Source: Actinophytocola glycyrrhizae
GTDB lineage: Bacteria > Actinomycetota > Actinomycetes > Mycobacteriales > Pseudonocardiaceae
Direction: 5' to 3'
Assembly: GCF_042653545.1 (NCBI RefSeq)
Contig: NZ_JBHSIS010000017.1
Location: 62,001-126,000 of the forward strand
Length of the DNA stretch: 64,000 nucleotides
Under the pieces are notes generated by a model. The model was not told the DNA's origin. It saw only the letters and a list, made by a program, of their open reading frames with translations, and ran no database searches. A program made the position numbers and the translations under genes. Below, in pieces: positions 24,839 through 33,863 of this stretch; position 1 is the first letter of the stretch; every line of letters begins with the position of its first letter.

Positions 24839-26512
24839 GTGACGACACTCGCGGCGGCAGTCGCGCACGAACTCGCGGCCGGCGGTGTCCGGCATGCGTT
24901 CGGCGTCGTCGGCGGCGGGAACATTCTCGCCGCCGCCGGGCTGACCGAACATGGCGTCCGTTATGTCGCGGCCAGGCACGAGGGTGGTGCCATGGCCATG
25001 GCCGACGCCTATCACCGGGTGAGCGGCTCGGTCGCGGTCTGCACGACCTCCCACGGGGCGGGCATCACGAACACGGCGACGGCGCTGGCCGAGGCCGCAC
25101 GGCACGGGAGCGGGATCGTCGTGCTGTGCGGCGATCACCCGGTTTCCGGCCTGCGCCGCTGCGATGTCGACCAGACGACGTTCGCGCGGACGCTCGGCGC
25201 CGAGGTCGTGCGGGTCCGGGACGCGGGCACCGCACGTGCCGACGCGGCCGAGGCGTTGCGTCTGGCCCGTGCGTTGAGCCGCCCCGTGCTGTTGTGCCTG
25301 CCGAACGATCTGCTGAACACCGAGGTGCCCGAGCGGCTGGTGTTCACGGTGGACGGGGAAGGCACTTCTGGTGCCGGAGCCGAAGCGGTGCGGGCTGTGG
25401 GCGCCGCGCCGACGGCGGACGACGTCGGCGCGGTGCTGGAGCTGCTGTCCACCGCTCGCCGCCCGTTGGTCCTTGCCGGGCTGGGGGCGTGGCGTGCGGA
25501 CGCCGGAAAACCCGTCGCGGACCTGGCCGTCCGGGCCGGGGCACTGCTGGCGACGACGGTGATGGCGAACGGCCTGTTCAGCGGGAACCGGTTCGCGCTG
25601 GGGATATGCGGCGGATTCGCCGCGCCGCGGGCAGCCGAACTGATCAAACAGGCCGATCTGGTGCTGGCGTTCGGCGCCGACCTCGACCCCTTCACCCTGC
25701 ACGGCGGGCGGCTGCTCGATCCCGGTGCGCCGGTGGTCCGGATCGACAACGTGCCGCGCACCCGCGTCGCGCCGGTGTCGCTCGAGATCACCGCAGACGC
25801 GTCCGTCGCGGCGTCGGCGCTGACCGACGCGATGAACGCGGCGAACCTGCCCACGTCGGCGTGGCGGGACGCGAACGAGGACCTGCTGCCGTGCGCGACC
25901 TGGGCGGACCAGGCCCATCCGGACGCGAGCACGGTCGACCGGATCGATCCACGCACCCTGACCAAGGCCCTCGGCGACCTGCTGCCCGCCGAACGGACGG
26001 TCGTGTTCGACGGCGGTCACTTCATCAGCTGGCCATCGATGTACTGGTCGGTACCGGACCCGGCGGCGATGGTGTTCATGGGTGGCGCTTTCCAGGCCAT
26101 CGGACTCGGGTTCGCCGGCGCGGTCGGTGCCGCCAGCGGGCGTGCCGACCGGTTGACGGTGGTGGCGCTGGGTGACGGCGGCTCGCTGATGGGGCTGCCG
26201 GAACTGGACACGCTGATCCGCTCGGAATCGCCGGTGCTCGTGGTCATCTACGACGACGCCTCCTACGGCTTCGAAGCGCACCTGTACACCCCGCGCGGCG
26301 CCGATCCGCGCACGGCGTCGTTCGCCGACACCGATTTCGCCGGGGTGGCCCTGGCGTTGGGAGCCGAAGTGGCCGTGGTGCGCGCGGTGCCCGACCTCGA
26401 CGCCGTCCGCGACTGGCAGGCACGCGGTCCCCGCGGCGTGCTGGTGCTCGACTGCAAGGTCGTGCCGGATGTCATCGCCCCGTTCCTGTCCGACCTGATC
26501 GCCGGCCACTGA
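24839..26512 (+). CDS. ThDP-dependent enzyme, acetolactate-synthase/decarboxylase superfamily
   Basis: A 557-residue, three-domain ThDP enzyme. The activating Glu is in AARHEGGA (E48). The ThDP-binding motif GDGG is followed after the usual spacing by VIYDDASYGFE, where most relatives have NN, so the metal and diphosphate site is slightly changed. These enzymes decarboxylate 2-oxoacids and may join the resulting carbanion to a carbonyl. With the MppJ-like gene directly upstream, a methylated aryl pyruvate is a reasonable substrate, giving an aldehyde or an acyloin. The GTG start lies 17 nt after the preceding stop. The exact reaction cannot be read from sequence. Confidence 0.85.
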   Translation: MTTLAAAVAHELAAGGVRHAFGVVGGGNILAAAGLTEHGVRYVAARHEGGAMAMADAYHRVSGSVAVCTTSHGAGITNTATALAEAARHGSGIVVLCGDHPVSGLRRCDVDQTTFARTLGAEVVRVRDAGTARADAAEALRLARALSRPVLLCLPNDLLNTEVPERLVFTVDGEGTSGAGAEAVRAVGAAPTADDVGAVLELLSTARRPLVLAGLGAWRADAGKPVADLAVRAGALLATTVMANGLFSGNRFALGICGGFAAPRAAELIKQADLVLAFGADLDPFTLHGGRLLDPGAPVVRIDNVPRTRVAPVSLEITADASVAASALTDAMNAANLPTSAWRDANEDLLPCATWADQAHPDASTVDRIDPRTLTKALGDLLPAERTVVFDGGHFISWPSMYWSVPDPAAMVFMGGAFQAIGLGFAGAVGAASGRADRLTVVALGDGGSLMGLPELDTLIRSESPVLVVIYDDASYGFEAHLYTPRGADPRTASFADTDFAGVALALGAEVAVVRAVPDLDAVRDWQARGPRGVLVLDCKVVPDVIAPFLSDLIAGH

Positions 26513-26532
26513 CCACACGGAAGGAGTCCGCG

Positions 26533-27903
26533 ATGGCACCGAAAACCGTTTCGCTTCCTCATGAGCCGGGCTTCGAAGAAGCCACACAGGTGTTCAACCT
26601 CGCCGCCGTGCCGGAGCCGGCGGCGGCGTTGACGGCGCACACGATCGATGACATCCGCGCGGCGCTGCGCTATGCCGAGGCGAACGGGTCACCGGTGCGC
26701 ATCCTCGCCACCGGGCACACGGCGGCCGCGCAACGTCCGATGGACGGGGCGGTGCTCGTCAGGACGGCGCTGCGCGGTGAGGTCGAGGTCGACGTCGCCA
26801 GACGGGTCGCGCGGGTGCCGGCCGGTACCCGCTGGGGCGCGGTGGTCGAGGCCGCCGTCCCGCACGGGCTGACCGCGCCGCACGGCTCGTCGCCGACCGT
26901 CGGGGTCGTCGGTTACCTGCTCGGCGGCGGTATGAGTGCATACGGCAGACGGTTCGGTCTCGCCGCCAACAGCGTGCTGGCGATCGAACTGGTCACGGCG
27001 GACGGCGAGGCACACCGGGTCGACGCCGGCACCGACGCCGAGCTGTTCTGGGCGTTGCGGGGCGGTGGCGGCGGCTTCGGCGTCGTCACCGCGGTCGAGA
27101 TCGCCCTGTTCCCGGCGTCGTCGGTGCACACCGGCGCCGCGTTCTGGCCCGCGAGGCACGCGGCCGAGCTGCTGGCCGCGTGGCGGGCGTGGACGCTGGA
27201 CGCCCCGGACGAGGTGACGACGTCGCTGCGGGTGCTGAACCTGCCCCCGCTCCCCGGCGTTCCACCGGCTCTGGCCAACGGGCCGGTCATCTGCGTCGAT
27301 GGCGCGGTGCGCTGCCCGGACGACGACCACGAGACCACGGCCAGCAGGCTGGCCGCGGCGCTGCTCGACCCGTTGCGCGCGATCGCCGAACCGGTGATGG
27401 ACACCTGGCAACGGGCCGACCCGTCCGCCGTGCTGGCGGCGCACATGGATCCGAGCGATCCGGTTCCCGTCGTCGGCGAGCACATGCTGCTCGGCGAACT
27501 CGACGACGGCGGTGAGGCCGCGTTCCTGCGGGTGCTCGGCGAGGGATCGGGCTCGCCGCTGGTGGCGGCGGGACTACGCCAGCTCGGCGGCGCGTACACG
27601 CGGCCGGACCCTGCCGGCGGGGTGCTGAACCACCTGGACGCCCGGTTCTCCTACGCGGGGTCAGGGGTGCCGATGGGGCCGGTGACCGTCGAGGCGCTGC
27701 GGAAACACGCCGCGAAGGTGCGGGCCGCGCTGAGCAGGTGGGACACCGGGCAGACGGTGCCCTCGTTCGTCGAACACGTGGAGCAGCCGCAGGGGCACCT
27801 CACCCCGGAGCAGGTCGCCGCGGTGGACCAGGTGCGGAGGCGAGTCGACCCGGCCGGCCGGTTCCGCGGCGACATAGCGCCGAATGCGACCGCACTGGAC
27901 TGA
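26533..27903 (+). CDS. FAD-linked oxidoreductase (BBE/VAO type, single His attachment site)
   Basis: A 456-residue flavoprotein of the berberine-bridge-enzyme family. ILATGHTAA holds the His (H62) normally bound to the FAD 8-alpha position, and GGGGGFGVVTAVE and the C-terminal VRRRVDPAGRF are typical. The second attachment point, usually a Cys in a G-x-C-P-T-V-G loop, is replaced by Ser (GSSPTVGVVG), so attachment is probably single. There is no signal peptide, so it is cytosolic. It should oxidise an alcohol, amine or C-H bond with O2 as acceptor. An AAGGAG site precedes the ATG, and it sits in the run of NRPS-associated genes. Confidence 0.85.
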   Translation: MAPKTVSLPHEPGFEEATQVFNLAAVPEPAAALTAHTIDDIRAALRYAEANGSPVRILATGHTAAAQRPMDGAVLVRTALRGEVEVDVARRVARVPAGTRWGAVVEAAVPHGLTAPHGSSPTVGVVGYLLGGGMSAYGRRFGLAANSVLAIELVTADGEAHRVDAGTDAELFWALRGGGGGFGVVTAVEIALFPASSVHTGAAFWPARHAAELLAAWRAWTLDAPDEVTTSLRVLNLPPLPGVPPALANGPVICVDGAVRCPDDDHETTASRLAAALLDPLRAIAEPVMDTWQRADPSAVLAAHMDPSDPVPVVGEHMLLGELDDGGEAAFLRVLGEGSGSPLVAAGLRQLGGAYTRPDPAGGVLNHLDARFSYAGSGVPMGPVTVEALRKHAAKVRAALSRWDTGQTVPSFVEHVEQPQGHLTPEQVAAVDQVRRRVDPAGRFRGDIAPNATALD

Positions 27904-28031
27904 CTGGAGTACACCGCACTTTCGGAGAAGAATCGGTTCGCTACAGACGGTACAACAGGAAGGGCGCACAGAAGGGTGTGTTTCCCACGGGGCTGCTCGC
28001 GGGACCCGACGACGCGAAAGAGTGCAAGTTC

Positions 28032-29615
28032 ATGGACACAAGCGCTGGAACGACCGCGCTGGCCGGTCGGAAAGAGTTCATCGGGCTAGCGGTGCTAGCC
28101 CTGCCCACCATCCTGGTGGCCCTGGATATGAGCGTGTTGTATCTGGCGCTGCCGCATCTGAGTGGTGATCTCGGGGCCAGCAGTGTGCAGCAGCTGTGGA
28201 TCACCGACATCTATGGATTCCTGGTCGCCGGCCTGCTCATCACGATGGGAAACGTGGGCGACCGGATCGGCCGCAAACGGCTGTTGATGATCGGCGCGGG
28301 CGCGTTCGCCGTTGTCTCGGTGCTGGCGGCGTATTCCACGAGCCCCGAGATGCTGATGGTCATGCGGGCCCTGCTGGGTGTCGCCGGTGCCACGATCATG
28401 CCGTCCACCATGGCGCTGATCGCCGCCATGTTCCAGAACCCCAAGCAGAACGCCATGGCCATGGGCGTGTGGATGGGCTGCTTCATGGGTGGCACGGCAC
28501 TCGGCCCGATCATCGGTGGCGGGTTGCTCGAGTTCTTCTGGTGGGGCTCGGTGTTCCTCCTCGGCGTGCCCGTCATGGGCATCCTGCTGGTTCTCGGACC
28601 GAAGGTGCTGCCGGAGTTCAAGAACCCCGCCGCGGGCAAGATCGACCCACCCAGCGTCGTGTTGTCGCTCGTGGCGATTCTCCCGATCATCTACGGCCTC
28701 AAGCAGCTCGCCCACGACGGGGCATCCGCGCTGCCGATCGCCGCCGTCGTCGTCGGCGTGGCGTGTACGGCCATGTTCCTGCGGCGGCAGAAGCGGGTCG
28801 CCAATCCGCTGCTCGACCTGGGTCTGTTCCGCAACAGGACGTTCAGTTCGGCACTGAGCCTGACGGTCGCCGCCGGGTTCATCGCGGGCAACCAGCTCTT
28901 CGTCTACATGTATCTGCAGTCGGTCGAGGGGCTGTCGCCGGTGGCGACCGCGCTGTGGCTGGTGCCACCCGCGCTCGTCACGCTGATCATGATTCAGGTT
29001 GCGCCGCTGCTGGCCCGCCGGATCCCGCCAGGCCGGGTGATCGCGGCCGGTCTCGTGGTCTCGGCCATCGGCTTCCTGCTGCTGACGCAGTTGGACGGCA
29101 CGGGCAACGACATCCCGTTGCTGGTTACCGGTCTGGTGATCGCGAACCTCGGTATGGGCCCGATGGCCGGGCTGTGCGCCGCCCTGGCGATGCAGTCCGC
29201 TCCGATGGAGAAGCTCGGTTCGGCGGCCGGGATGACGTCGACCTCGGGCGAGTTCGGTATCGCGATGGGTATCGCGGTGCTGGGCACGGTGGGTACCACG
29301 CTGTACCGGAACACCATCGAGATCGACCCGGGCGTGCCGGCCGCGATGGCGGACACGGCAGCGGAGAGCATCGCCGGTGCCCAGGTCGCCGCGAGCAGCC
29401 TGCCGGCGGCGGATGCCGGGAACCTGTTGCAGAGCGCCTATCAGGCCATCACGACCAGCGTGCACGGCACGGCGATCGGGAGCGCGATCATCGTGGCGGC
29501 GGGAGCGGTCATCGCCGCGATCGGTCTGCGCAACGTGCCGGCCACCGGGCAGCACGCCCAGCCGGTCGCCGATGACGCGGACACCGCCAAGGCGGAGGCC
29601 GAACCGGCGGTCTGA
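28032..29615 (+). CDS. MFS drug exporter, DHA2/EmrB-QacA type
   Basis: A 527-residue protein with about fourteen membrane helices. ALDMSVLYLALPHL in helix 1, GNVGDRIGRKRLL as the motif-A loop, and GTALGPIIGGGLLE as motif C identify the 14-helix drug:proton antiporters. The C-terminal tail is acidic. It probably exports the NRPS-derived product or an intermediate and may provide resistance. It follows the FAD oxidase after 128 nt and precedes the tandem SRPBCC genes. Confidence 0.9.
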   Translation: MDTSAGTTALAGRKEFIGLAVLALPTILVALDMSVLYLALPHLSGDLGASSVQQLWITDIYGFLVAGLLITMGNVGDRIGRKRLLMIGAGAFAVVSVLAAYSTSPEMLMVMRALLGVAGATIMPSTMALIAAMFQNPKQNAMAMGVWMGCFMGGTALGPIIGGGLLEFFWWGSVFLLGVPVMGILLVLGPKVLPEFKNPAAGKIDPPSVVLSLVAILPIIYGLKQLAHDGASALPIAAVVVGVACTAMFLRRQKRVANPLLDLGLFRNRTFSSALSLTVAAGFIAGNQLFVYMYLQSVEGLSPVATALWLVPPALVTLIMIQVAPLLARRIPPGRVIAAGLVVSAIGFLLLTQLDGTGNDIPLLVTGLVIANLGMGPMAGLCAALAMQSAPMEKLGSAAGMTSTSGEFGIAMGIAVLGTVGTTLYRNTIEIDPGVPAAMADTAAESIAGAQVAASSLPAADAGNLLQSAYQAITTSVHGTAIGSAIIVAAGAVIAAIGLRNVPATGQHAQPVADDADTAKAEAEPAV

Positions 29616-29810
29616 GGCCGGGAGGCGAACGATTTGTGTCGGGCGGCACCTGAGAGCTGACGGGTGTCGTCCGGCCACGAACAGCGAGCCCGACACAACA
29701 GAAGATCACGCCACGCGCAGGGGGTCCAGTTCGCATGCCGGAAGTGGGTCGCGTTCATTGTCGTTGGTCGGCAGCCGGATGGCCCCGCTGTGCAGTTGAA
29801 AGGACATGGC

Positions 29811-30302
29811 ATGGCTGACGCTTCACCGGCAAGAAAGCAGAAGGAGTTCGGGGTCACCCGGATCGTCGACGCCCCGCGGGAGCGGGTGTTCGAGGCCTGG
29901 ACCGACCCGGACCAGCTCGCGAAGTGGTGGGGACCGGCTGGCTTCAGCACGCCGCGGTCCTCCGTTTCGATCGACGCCCGGCCCGGCGGCAAGTGGACGG
30001 CGACGATGAAGTCGGACGGCGAGGACGGCACCGAGGTTCCTTTCTACGGTGTCTACGAGGAGCTGGAAGCACCCGCGGTGCTGTCGTTCACCCTGATCGA
30101 CGAGAACCATGCCGAGTTCGATCCCGACGACCCGGAGAAGGGTGCCGAGCGGGTCAGGGTCGTGTTCAACGACAAGGACGGCGAGAAAACGGAGATCGTC
30201 TTCCGTCAGGTCGGGTACCTGCCGGACGACCAGATCGAGCCGAGCCGACAGGGCTGGGTGAGTTTCTTCGATTGTCTGGCCGACCATCTCGCGAAATCCT
30301 GA
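29811..30302 (+). CDS. SRPBCC/AHSA1-like protein, copy 1
   Basis: A 163-residue START-like fold protein of the AHSA1 type. APRERVFEAWTDPDQLAKWWGP near the N-terminus and SFFDCLADHLAKS at the end are the family landmarks. Members bind hydrophobic ligands or assist aromatase/cyclase-type chemistry. The second ATG of ATGGCATGG is used because it is in frame and preceded by AAAGGA. It has a near twin directly downstream including the upstream region, which shows a tandem duplication. In this copy an acidic loop (EFDPDDPEKGAE) is about eight residues longer. Confidence 0.85.
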   Translation: MADASPARKQKEFGVTRIVDAPRERVFEAWTDPDQLAKWWGPAGFSTPRSSVSIDARPGGKWTATMKSDGEDGTEVPFYGVYEELEAPAVLSFTLIDENHAEFDPDDPEKGAERVRVVFNDKDGEKTEIVFRQVGYLPDDQIEPSRQGWVSFFDCLADHLAKS

Positions 30303-30522
30303 CGGTAATCGTCCCGCCGTGCACGGGACTGATACGATCGGTCGCGGCCAAAGGGGCCGTGACTTCGGTCGTGTCGGCCGTTGTTCGCATAACTGAATAC
30401 AGAAGATCACACATCACGCGCAGGGGGCGGCCCGCAGGTCGAAAGTGGGTCGCATTCGTTTGTGGTCGACGCTGTCGGTCGGCAGTCGAATGGCCCCGCT
30501 GTGCAATTGAAAGGAACATGGA

Positions 30523-30990
30523 ATGGCTGACGCTTCACCGGTAAAGCAGAAGGAGTTCGGGGCCACCCGGATCGTCGACGCCCCGCGGGAGCGGGTGTTC
30601 GAGGCCTGGACCGACCCGGACCAGCTCGCGGAATGGTGGGGACCGGCCGGGTTCAGCACGCCGCGGTCCTCCGTTTCGATCGACGCCCAGCCCGGCGGCA
30701 AGTGGACGGCGACGATGAAGTCCGACGGCGAGGACGGCACCGAGGTCGCCTTCTACGGCGTGTACAAGGAGCTGGAAGCGCCCGCGGTGCTGTCGTTCAC
30801 GCTGGTCGACGAGAACCATGCCGACAGCGACACCGCCGAGCTGGTCAAGGTCGTGTTCAACGACAAGGGTGGCAAGACGGAGATCGTCCTCACGCAGAAC
30901 GGTTATCTGCCGGACGAGCACGTCGAGCCGAGCAGGCAGGGCTGGCTGAGCTTCTTCGACTGCCTGGCTGATCATCTCGCGAAATCCTGA
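30523..30990 (+). CDS. SRPBCC/AHSA1-like protein, copy 2
   Basis: A 155-residue paralogue of the preceding gene, the same over most of its length apart from scattered substitutions and a shorter loop around residue 105. About 110 nt upstream of the ATG are also duplicated (GTCGGCAG, GGCCCCGCTGTGCA and the AAAGGA site), so each copy carries its own control region. It may have kept the same ligand or become specialised. A 10-bp inverted repeat follows the stop. Confidence 0.85.
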   Translation: MADASPVKQKEFGATRIVDAPRERVFEAWTDPDQLAEWWGPAGFSTPRSSVSIDAQPGGKWTATMKSDGEDGTEVAFYGVYKELEAPAVLSFTLVDENHADSDTAELVKVVFNDKGGKTEIVLTQNGYLPDEHVEPSRQGWLSFFDCLADHLAKS

Positions 30991-31003
30991 GCCGCGGTGG
31001 GTG

Positions 31004-31037
31004 CTTTGATCGGCGCGCTGGTTGTGCCCGATCAAAG
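31004..31037 (+). terminator. Inverted repeat after the SRPBCC pair
   Basis: CTTTGATCGG (31004-31013) pairs perfectly with CCGATCAAAG (31028-31037) across a 14-nt loop, 13 nt after the stop. It could be a terminator or an operator for the next gene. Confidence 0.45.
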
Positions 31038-31177
31038 TACCGGCCAGCAATCGTGGAGATGTCCTGTCCGATCTGTCCGTGTGATCCTGTGGGTGAGCAG
31101 ACAACGTCGGTTTGTCGCAGACGACTGGTTGCGCTCGCAAGGATGTTGCGTTACGGATACGCGGTGAGGAGATCGAG

Positions 31178-32611
31178 TTGAGCAAGGTCGTGATCGACGT
31201 ATGGGTGCCAGACAATACGTTTCCGGGCTGGATGGACCGCTGGTACAAGATCGGCGCTGAATTCGAGAAGGTGCACCCGGAATACACCGTCAAGGTGACG
31301 GCGACGAGTTTCTGGAACGCGCCGCTCGAAGTCGCGCAGGCGGCCGCGCAGGGGAATGCTCCCGCGGTGTCCGAACTGTATTTCTACATGGGCCAGTCCG
31401 CCCGCGACATGACGAAGCAGGATGGCAGCCCGCTGTTCACCTCGCTGGAAAGGGCGATCGGCGGCCGCACCGAGATCAGCGGTGAACCCGTGGTGACGGG
31501 CGATGTCATCGCGCCTTTCCGCGACTACTTCAGCTACCAGGGCGAGCTGTTCTCGATGCCGTCGGTCGGCACGACGAGCGTCCTGTTCGCGAACACCCGC
31601 CTGCTCGAGGCCGCCGGTGTCACGCGGTTGCCGGAAACATGGGACGAGGTCACCGCCGTCTGCGAGACGCTCGCCGGCGCGAAGAACGGCCCCAAGTACC
31701 CCATCACCTGGGCGAACCACGGCATGTTCTTCCAGCAGGCGCTGGCCACGCAGGGCGGGCAGCTGGTGAACAACGACAACGGGCGCGCCGGCCGGGCCAC
31801 GAAGATCGACCTGGCGTCGAAGGAGATGCTGACCTGGGTCGAGTGGTGGCGGCAGCTGCACCGGGACGGTCACTATCTGCACACCGGCGCGATCCCCGGC
31901 TGGATGGAGGGTTTCGCCCCGTTCGCCGAGCAGCAGGCCGCCATCCGGATCTCGTCGTCGAACGACATCAACTACACGCTGCGGGCGGCGGAAGGTGCCG
32001 GGTTCGATCTCGCTGTGGGGATCTTCCCGTTCAACGACCACGTTCCGTACGCAGGCAACGGGGTGGCAGGCACGTCGCTGTGGCTGACACAGGGCCTGGA
32101 CAAGGCCACCGAGGACGGCGCGCTCGCGTTCACGCAGTTCCTGCACAACCCGCGCAACGCGGCCGACCGGCACAAGGACAACAGCTTCATCCCGATCACG
32201 CAGGGGTCGTTCGACCTGCTCGAGAGCGAGGGCTGGTTCGCCGAGCACCCGTACCACCGGGTGCCGAGTGACCACATCCACCGTGTGCCGTCGGGGGCGA
32301 CCCCGGCCGCGGGCGGTGGCCTGAAGTCGCAGGGCGCCGTGTTCGGTGACTTCGCGGGCGCCCAGGACGTGATGACCAGGGCCGTGCAGGATGTGCTGGA
32401 GACCGACGTCGACCCCGCCGAGCGGTTCACCGAGGCGACCCGCGAAGCGCAGCACCTGCTGGACAACTACAACGCCTGGGCGACGAGCCCGGCGCCGCGC
32501 GATCCGGACGCCGCTCCGCACAGCAGCCTGAAGGTGGAGCACTACGCCGGAGCGGTGGCCGGCAAGGACTACGGCGGCAAGGATCTGGAACGCATGGTCC
32601 AGAAGGACTGA
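31178..32611 (+). CDS. Solute-binding-protein fold without signal peptide
   Basis: A 477-residue protein resembling extracellular sugar-binding proteins of the UgpB/MalE type (VIDVWVPDNTFPGWMD, FRDYFSYQGELFSMPSV, NTRLLEAAGVTRLPETWDEV). It has no signal peptide or lipobox in any candidate N-terminus. The TTG start has GAGGAG 7 nt upstream; an upstream start at 31112 would add 22 charged residues, still no signal. No permease or ATPase gene is near. A cytosolic role, as a ligand carrier or a repurposed enzyme like the periplasmic-binding-fold HMP-P synthases, is possible. Ordinary uptake of sugars seems unlikely. Confidence 0.75.
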   Translation: MSKVVIDVWVPDNTFPGWMDRWYKIGAEFEKVHPEYTVKVTATSFWNAPLEVAQAAAQGNAPAVSELYFYMGQSARDMTKQDGSPLFTSLERAIGGRTEISGEPVVTGDVIAPFRDYFSYQGELFSMPSVGTTSVLFANTRLLEAAGVTRLPETWDEVTAVCETLAGAKNGPKYPITWANHGMFFQQALATQGGQLVNNDNGRAGRATKIDLASKEMLTWVEWWRQLHRDGHYLHTGAIPGWMEGFAPFAEQQAAIRISSSNDINYTLRAAEGAGFDLAVGIFPFNDHVPYAGNGVAGTSLWLTQGLDKATEDGALAFTQFLHNPRNAADRHKDNSFIPITQGSFDLLESEGWFAEHPYHRVPSDHIHRVPSGATPAAGGGLKSQGAVFGDFAGAQDVMTRAVQDVLETDVDPAERFTEATREAQHLLDNYNAWATSPAPRDPDAAPHSSLKVEHYAGAVAGKDYGGKDLERMVQKD

Positions 32612-32625
32612 CCGGTCGTCACGTT

Positions 32626-33402
32626 CTAGTCGGTGACCCAGTCCATGTGTTCGATCCAGTGATCGAACAGCTCCCGGTCGCCGAGGAGTTGCAGGGTGCG
32701 TGCGTCATCCAGGGGTCGACGCCTGGTGAGCACCTGCAACAACTCGGCGGCCGGACCACGTGCGGTGGCGTCGGCCTCGGCGTGCGTGCGCTCCAGAACG
32801 ACCAGGTCCGGTTTCCGGCGCACGAGCCATCCGTCGGCGGTGTCGGTGGCATGGAAGTGCAGCGACTGGCCGGTGTCGGGTATCGCGTCGACGAACTCCG
32901 GTCTGGCTTGCGCGTAGCCCGGCGATGTCAACGTCTCCAGCCAGTCGTCGATGGCCGTGACGGCGTGTTCGGGCGCCACGTCGTACCGCGCCCCGACCGC
33001 GACAGCCGCGTCGGCGCGGTGCACGGTGATCTCACCGAACAGTCGTCGCGCCCAGAACGGAACTCCCGAGTCCGCACCGGAGGGATCCCACACCGGCGTG
33101 TCATCGGTGACCGAGTCGAACGCCTCGGTCGCCGCGGTCTCGGTCTCGGTCAACCACGCACGCCAGCGGGCCGGATCGGCGGGCCCCGTGTCCGTGGCGG
33201 CGAACGCGGCGCTCGGATCGGTCAGCCGCTGCCCCACGAGGGTCGCCACCATCCGCTGCGTTCCGCCGACATGGCTGACGAGATCGGCGAGGGTCCACCG
33301 CGGGCAGGTGGGCACCGGGGTCTCCGGGTCCTTGTCATGCACCCAATCGGCGAACGTTTTCGTTTGCACGGCGAAAGATTCCAGGTGTGCGGACGTGTCC
33401 AA
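32626..33402 (-). CDS. Maleylpyruvate-isomerase-family mycothiol-dependent protein
   Basis: A 258-residue member of the DinB-like mycothiol-dependent maleylpyruvate isomerase family. An N-terminal helical bundle (ADWVHDKDPETPVPTCPRW, LVSHVGGTQRM with a metal-binding-type His) is followed by a C-terminal domain (EITVHRADAA, HATDTADGWLV). Members use mycothiol as a cofactor for isomerisation or thiol transfer. It converges with the solute-binding-fold gene, with only 14 nt between the stops. Whether it belongs to the pathway or to general detoxification cannot be told. Confidence 0.85.
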   Translation of the reverse strand: MDTSAHLESFAVQTKTFADWVHDKDPETPVPTCPRWTLADLVSHVGGTQRMVATLVGQRLTDPSAAFAATDTGPADPARWRAWLTETETAATEAFDSVTDDTPVWDPSGADSGVPFWARRLFGEITVHRADAAVAVGARYDVAPEHAVTAIDDWLETLTSPGYAQARPEFVDAIPDTGQSLHFHATDTADGWLVRRKPDLVVLERTHAEADATARGPAAELLQVLTRRRPLDDARTLQLLGDRELFDHWIEHMDWVTD

Positions 33403-33863
33403 CGTTCTTCACCTCGATGTGCCTCTCGATGCCAGTGACACTCCGTATCCGACCAGCACGGCAAGTAGTTGTCAAATTGGCGGATACGTCCTGATGGGGG
33501 CTTTACCGGGTACGGCTGGGGGGTTACCCCGCCAGTCCTCCTGGTAACCGTCCGTGCCACTGATCGCGTGCTGCCGCGCAGGCGGGCGAGGTGCCCAGTG
33601 GCGGCAGGAGGCGGGCAGCGCGTGCCTCCTGCCGCGGCCCCGGCGGTGGCGGATCACTCGGTGACGGGCACAAGGAAGCCCACCCGCGGCACCCGCCGTC
33701 AGCGGAATACCGGAGTGGGCGTGTCATCCAGAGCGTCGCGCCCGCCCTTCGGCAGGCCGGGCCGCCGCGCCGGCCCGCAGAGCACCAGCGCGGCCCCGAG
33801 CAGCAGGATCAGCACCTGGTGCCCGTCGACGGGGCGAGGCCCCGTCGACGAGCGGATCCGGGC
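33403..33863. other. Intergenic region with terminator; no credible gene
   Basis: About 460 nt between the mycothiol-family gene and the HpaB-type gene. It holds the 12-bp hairpin at 33824-33850 and the promoter region of the mycothiol-family gene. A 38-codon minus-strand frame (33699-33815) would encode a single hydrophobic helix but has only a weak ribosome binding site, so it is not called. Confidence 0.5.
33824..33850 (-). terminator. Hairpin terminator after the oxidative operon
   Basis: CGTCGACGGGGC and its exact complement with a 3-nt loop, 13 nt beyond the HpaB-type stop codon. It marks the end of the four-gene minus-strand operon. Confidence 0.75.

Noticed and set aside
33699..33815. 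38-codon minus-strand frame with one hydrophobic helix after the HpaB-type gene
   Set aside because: Weak ribosome binding site, located beyond a terminator hairpin, no family match.
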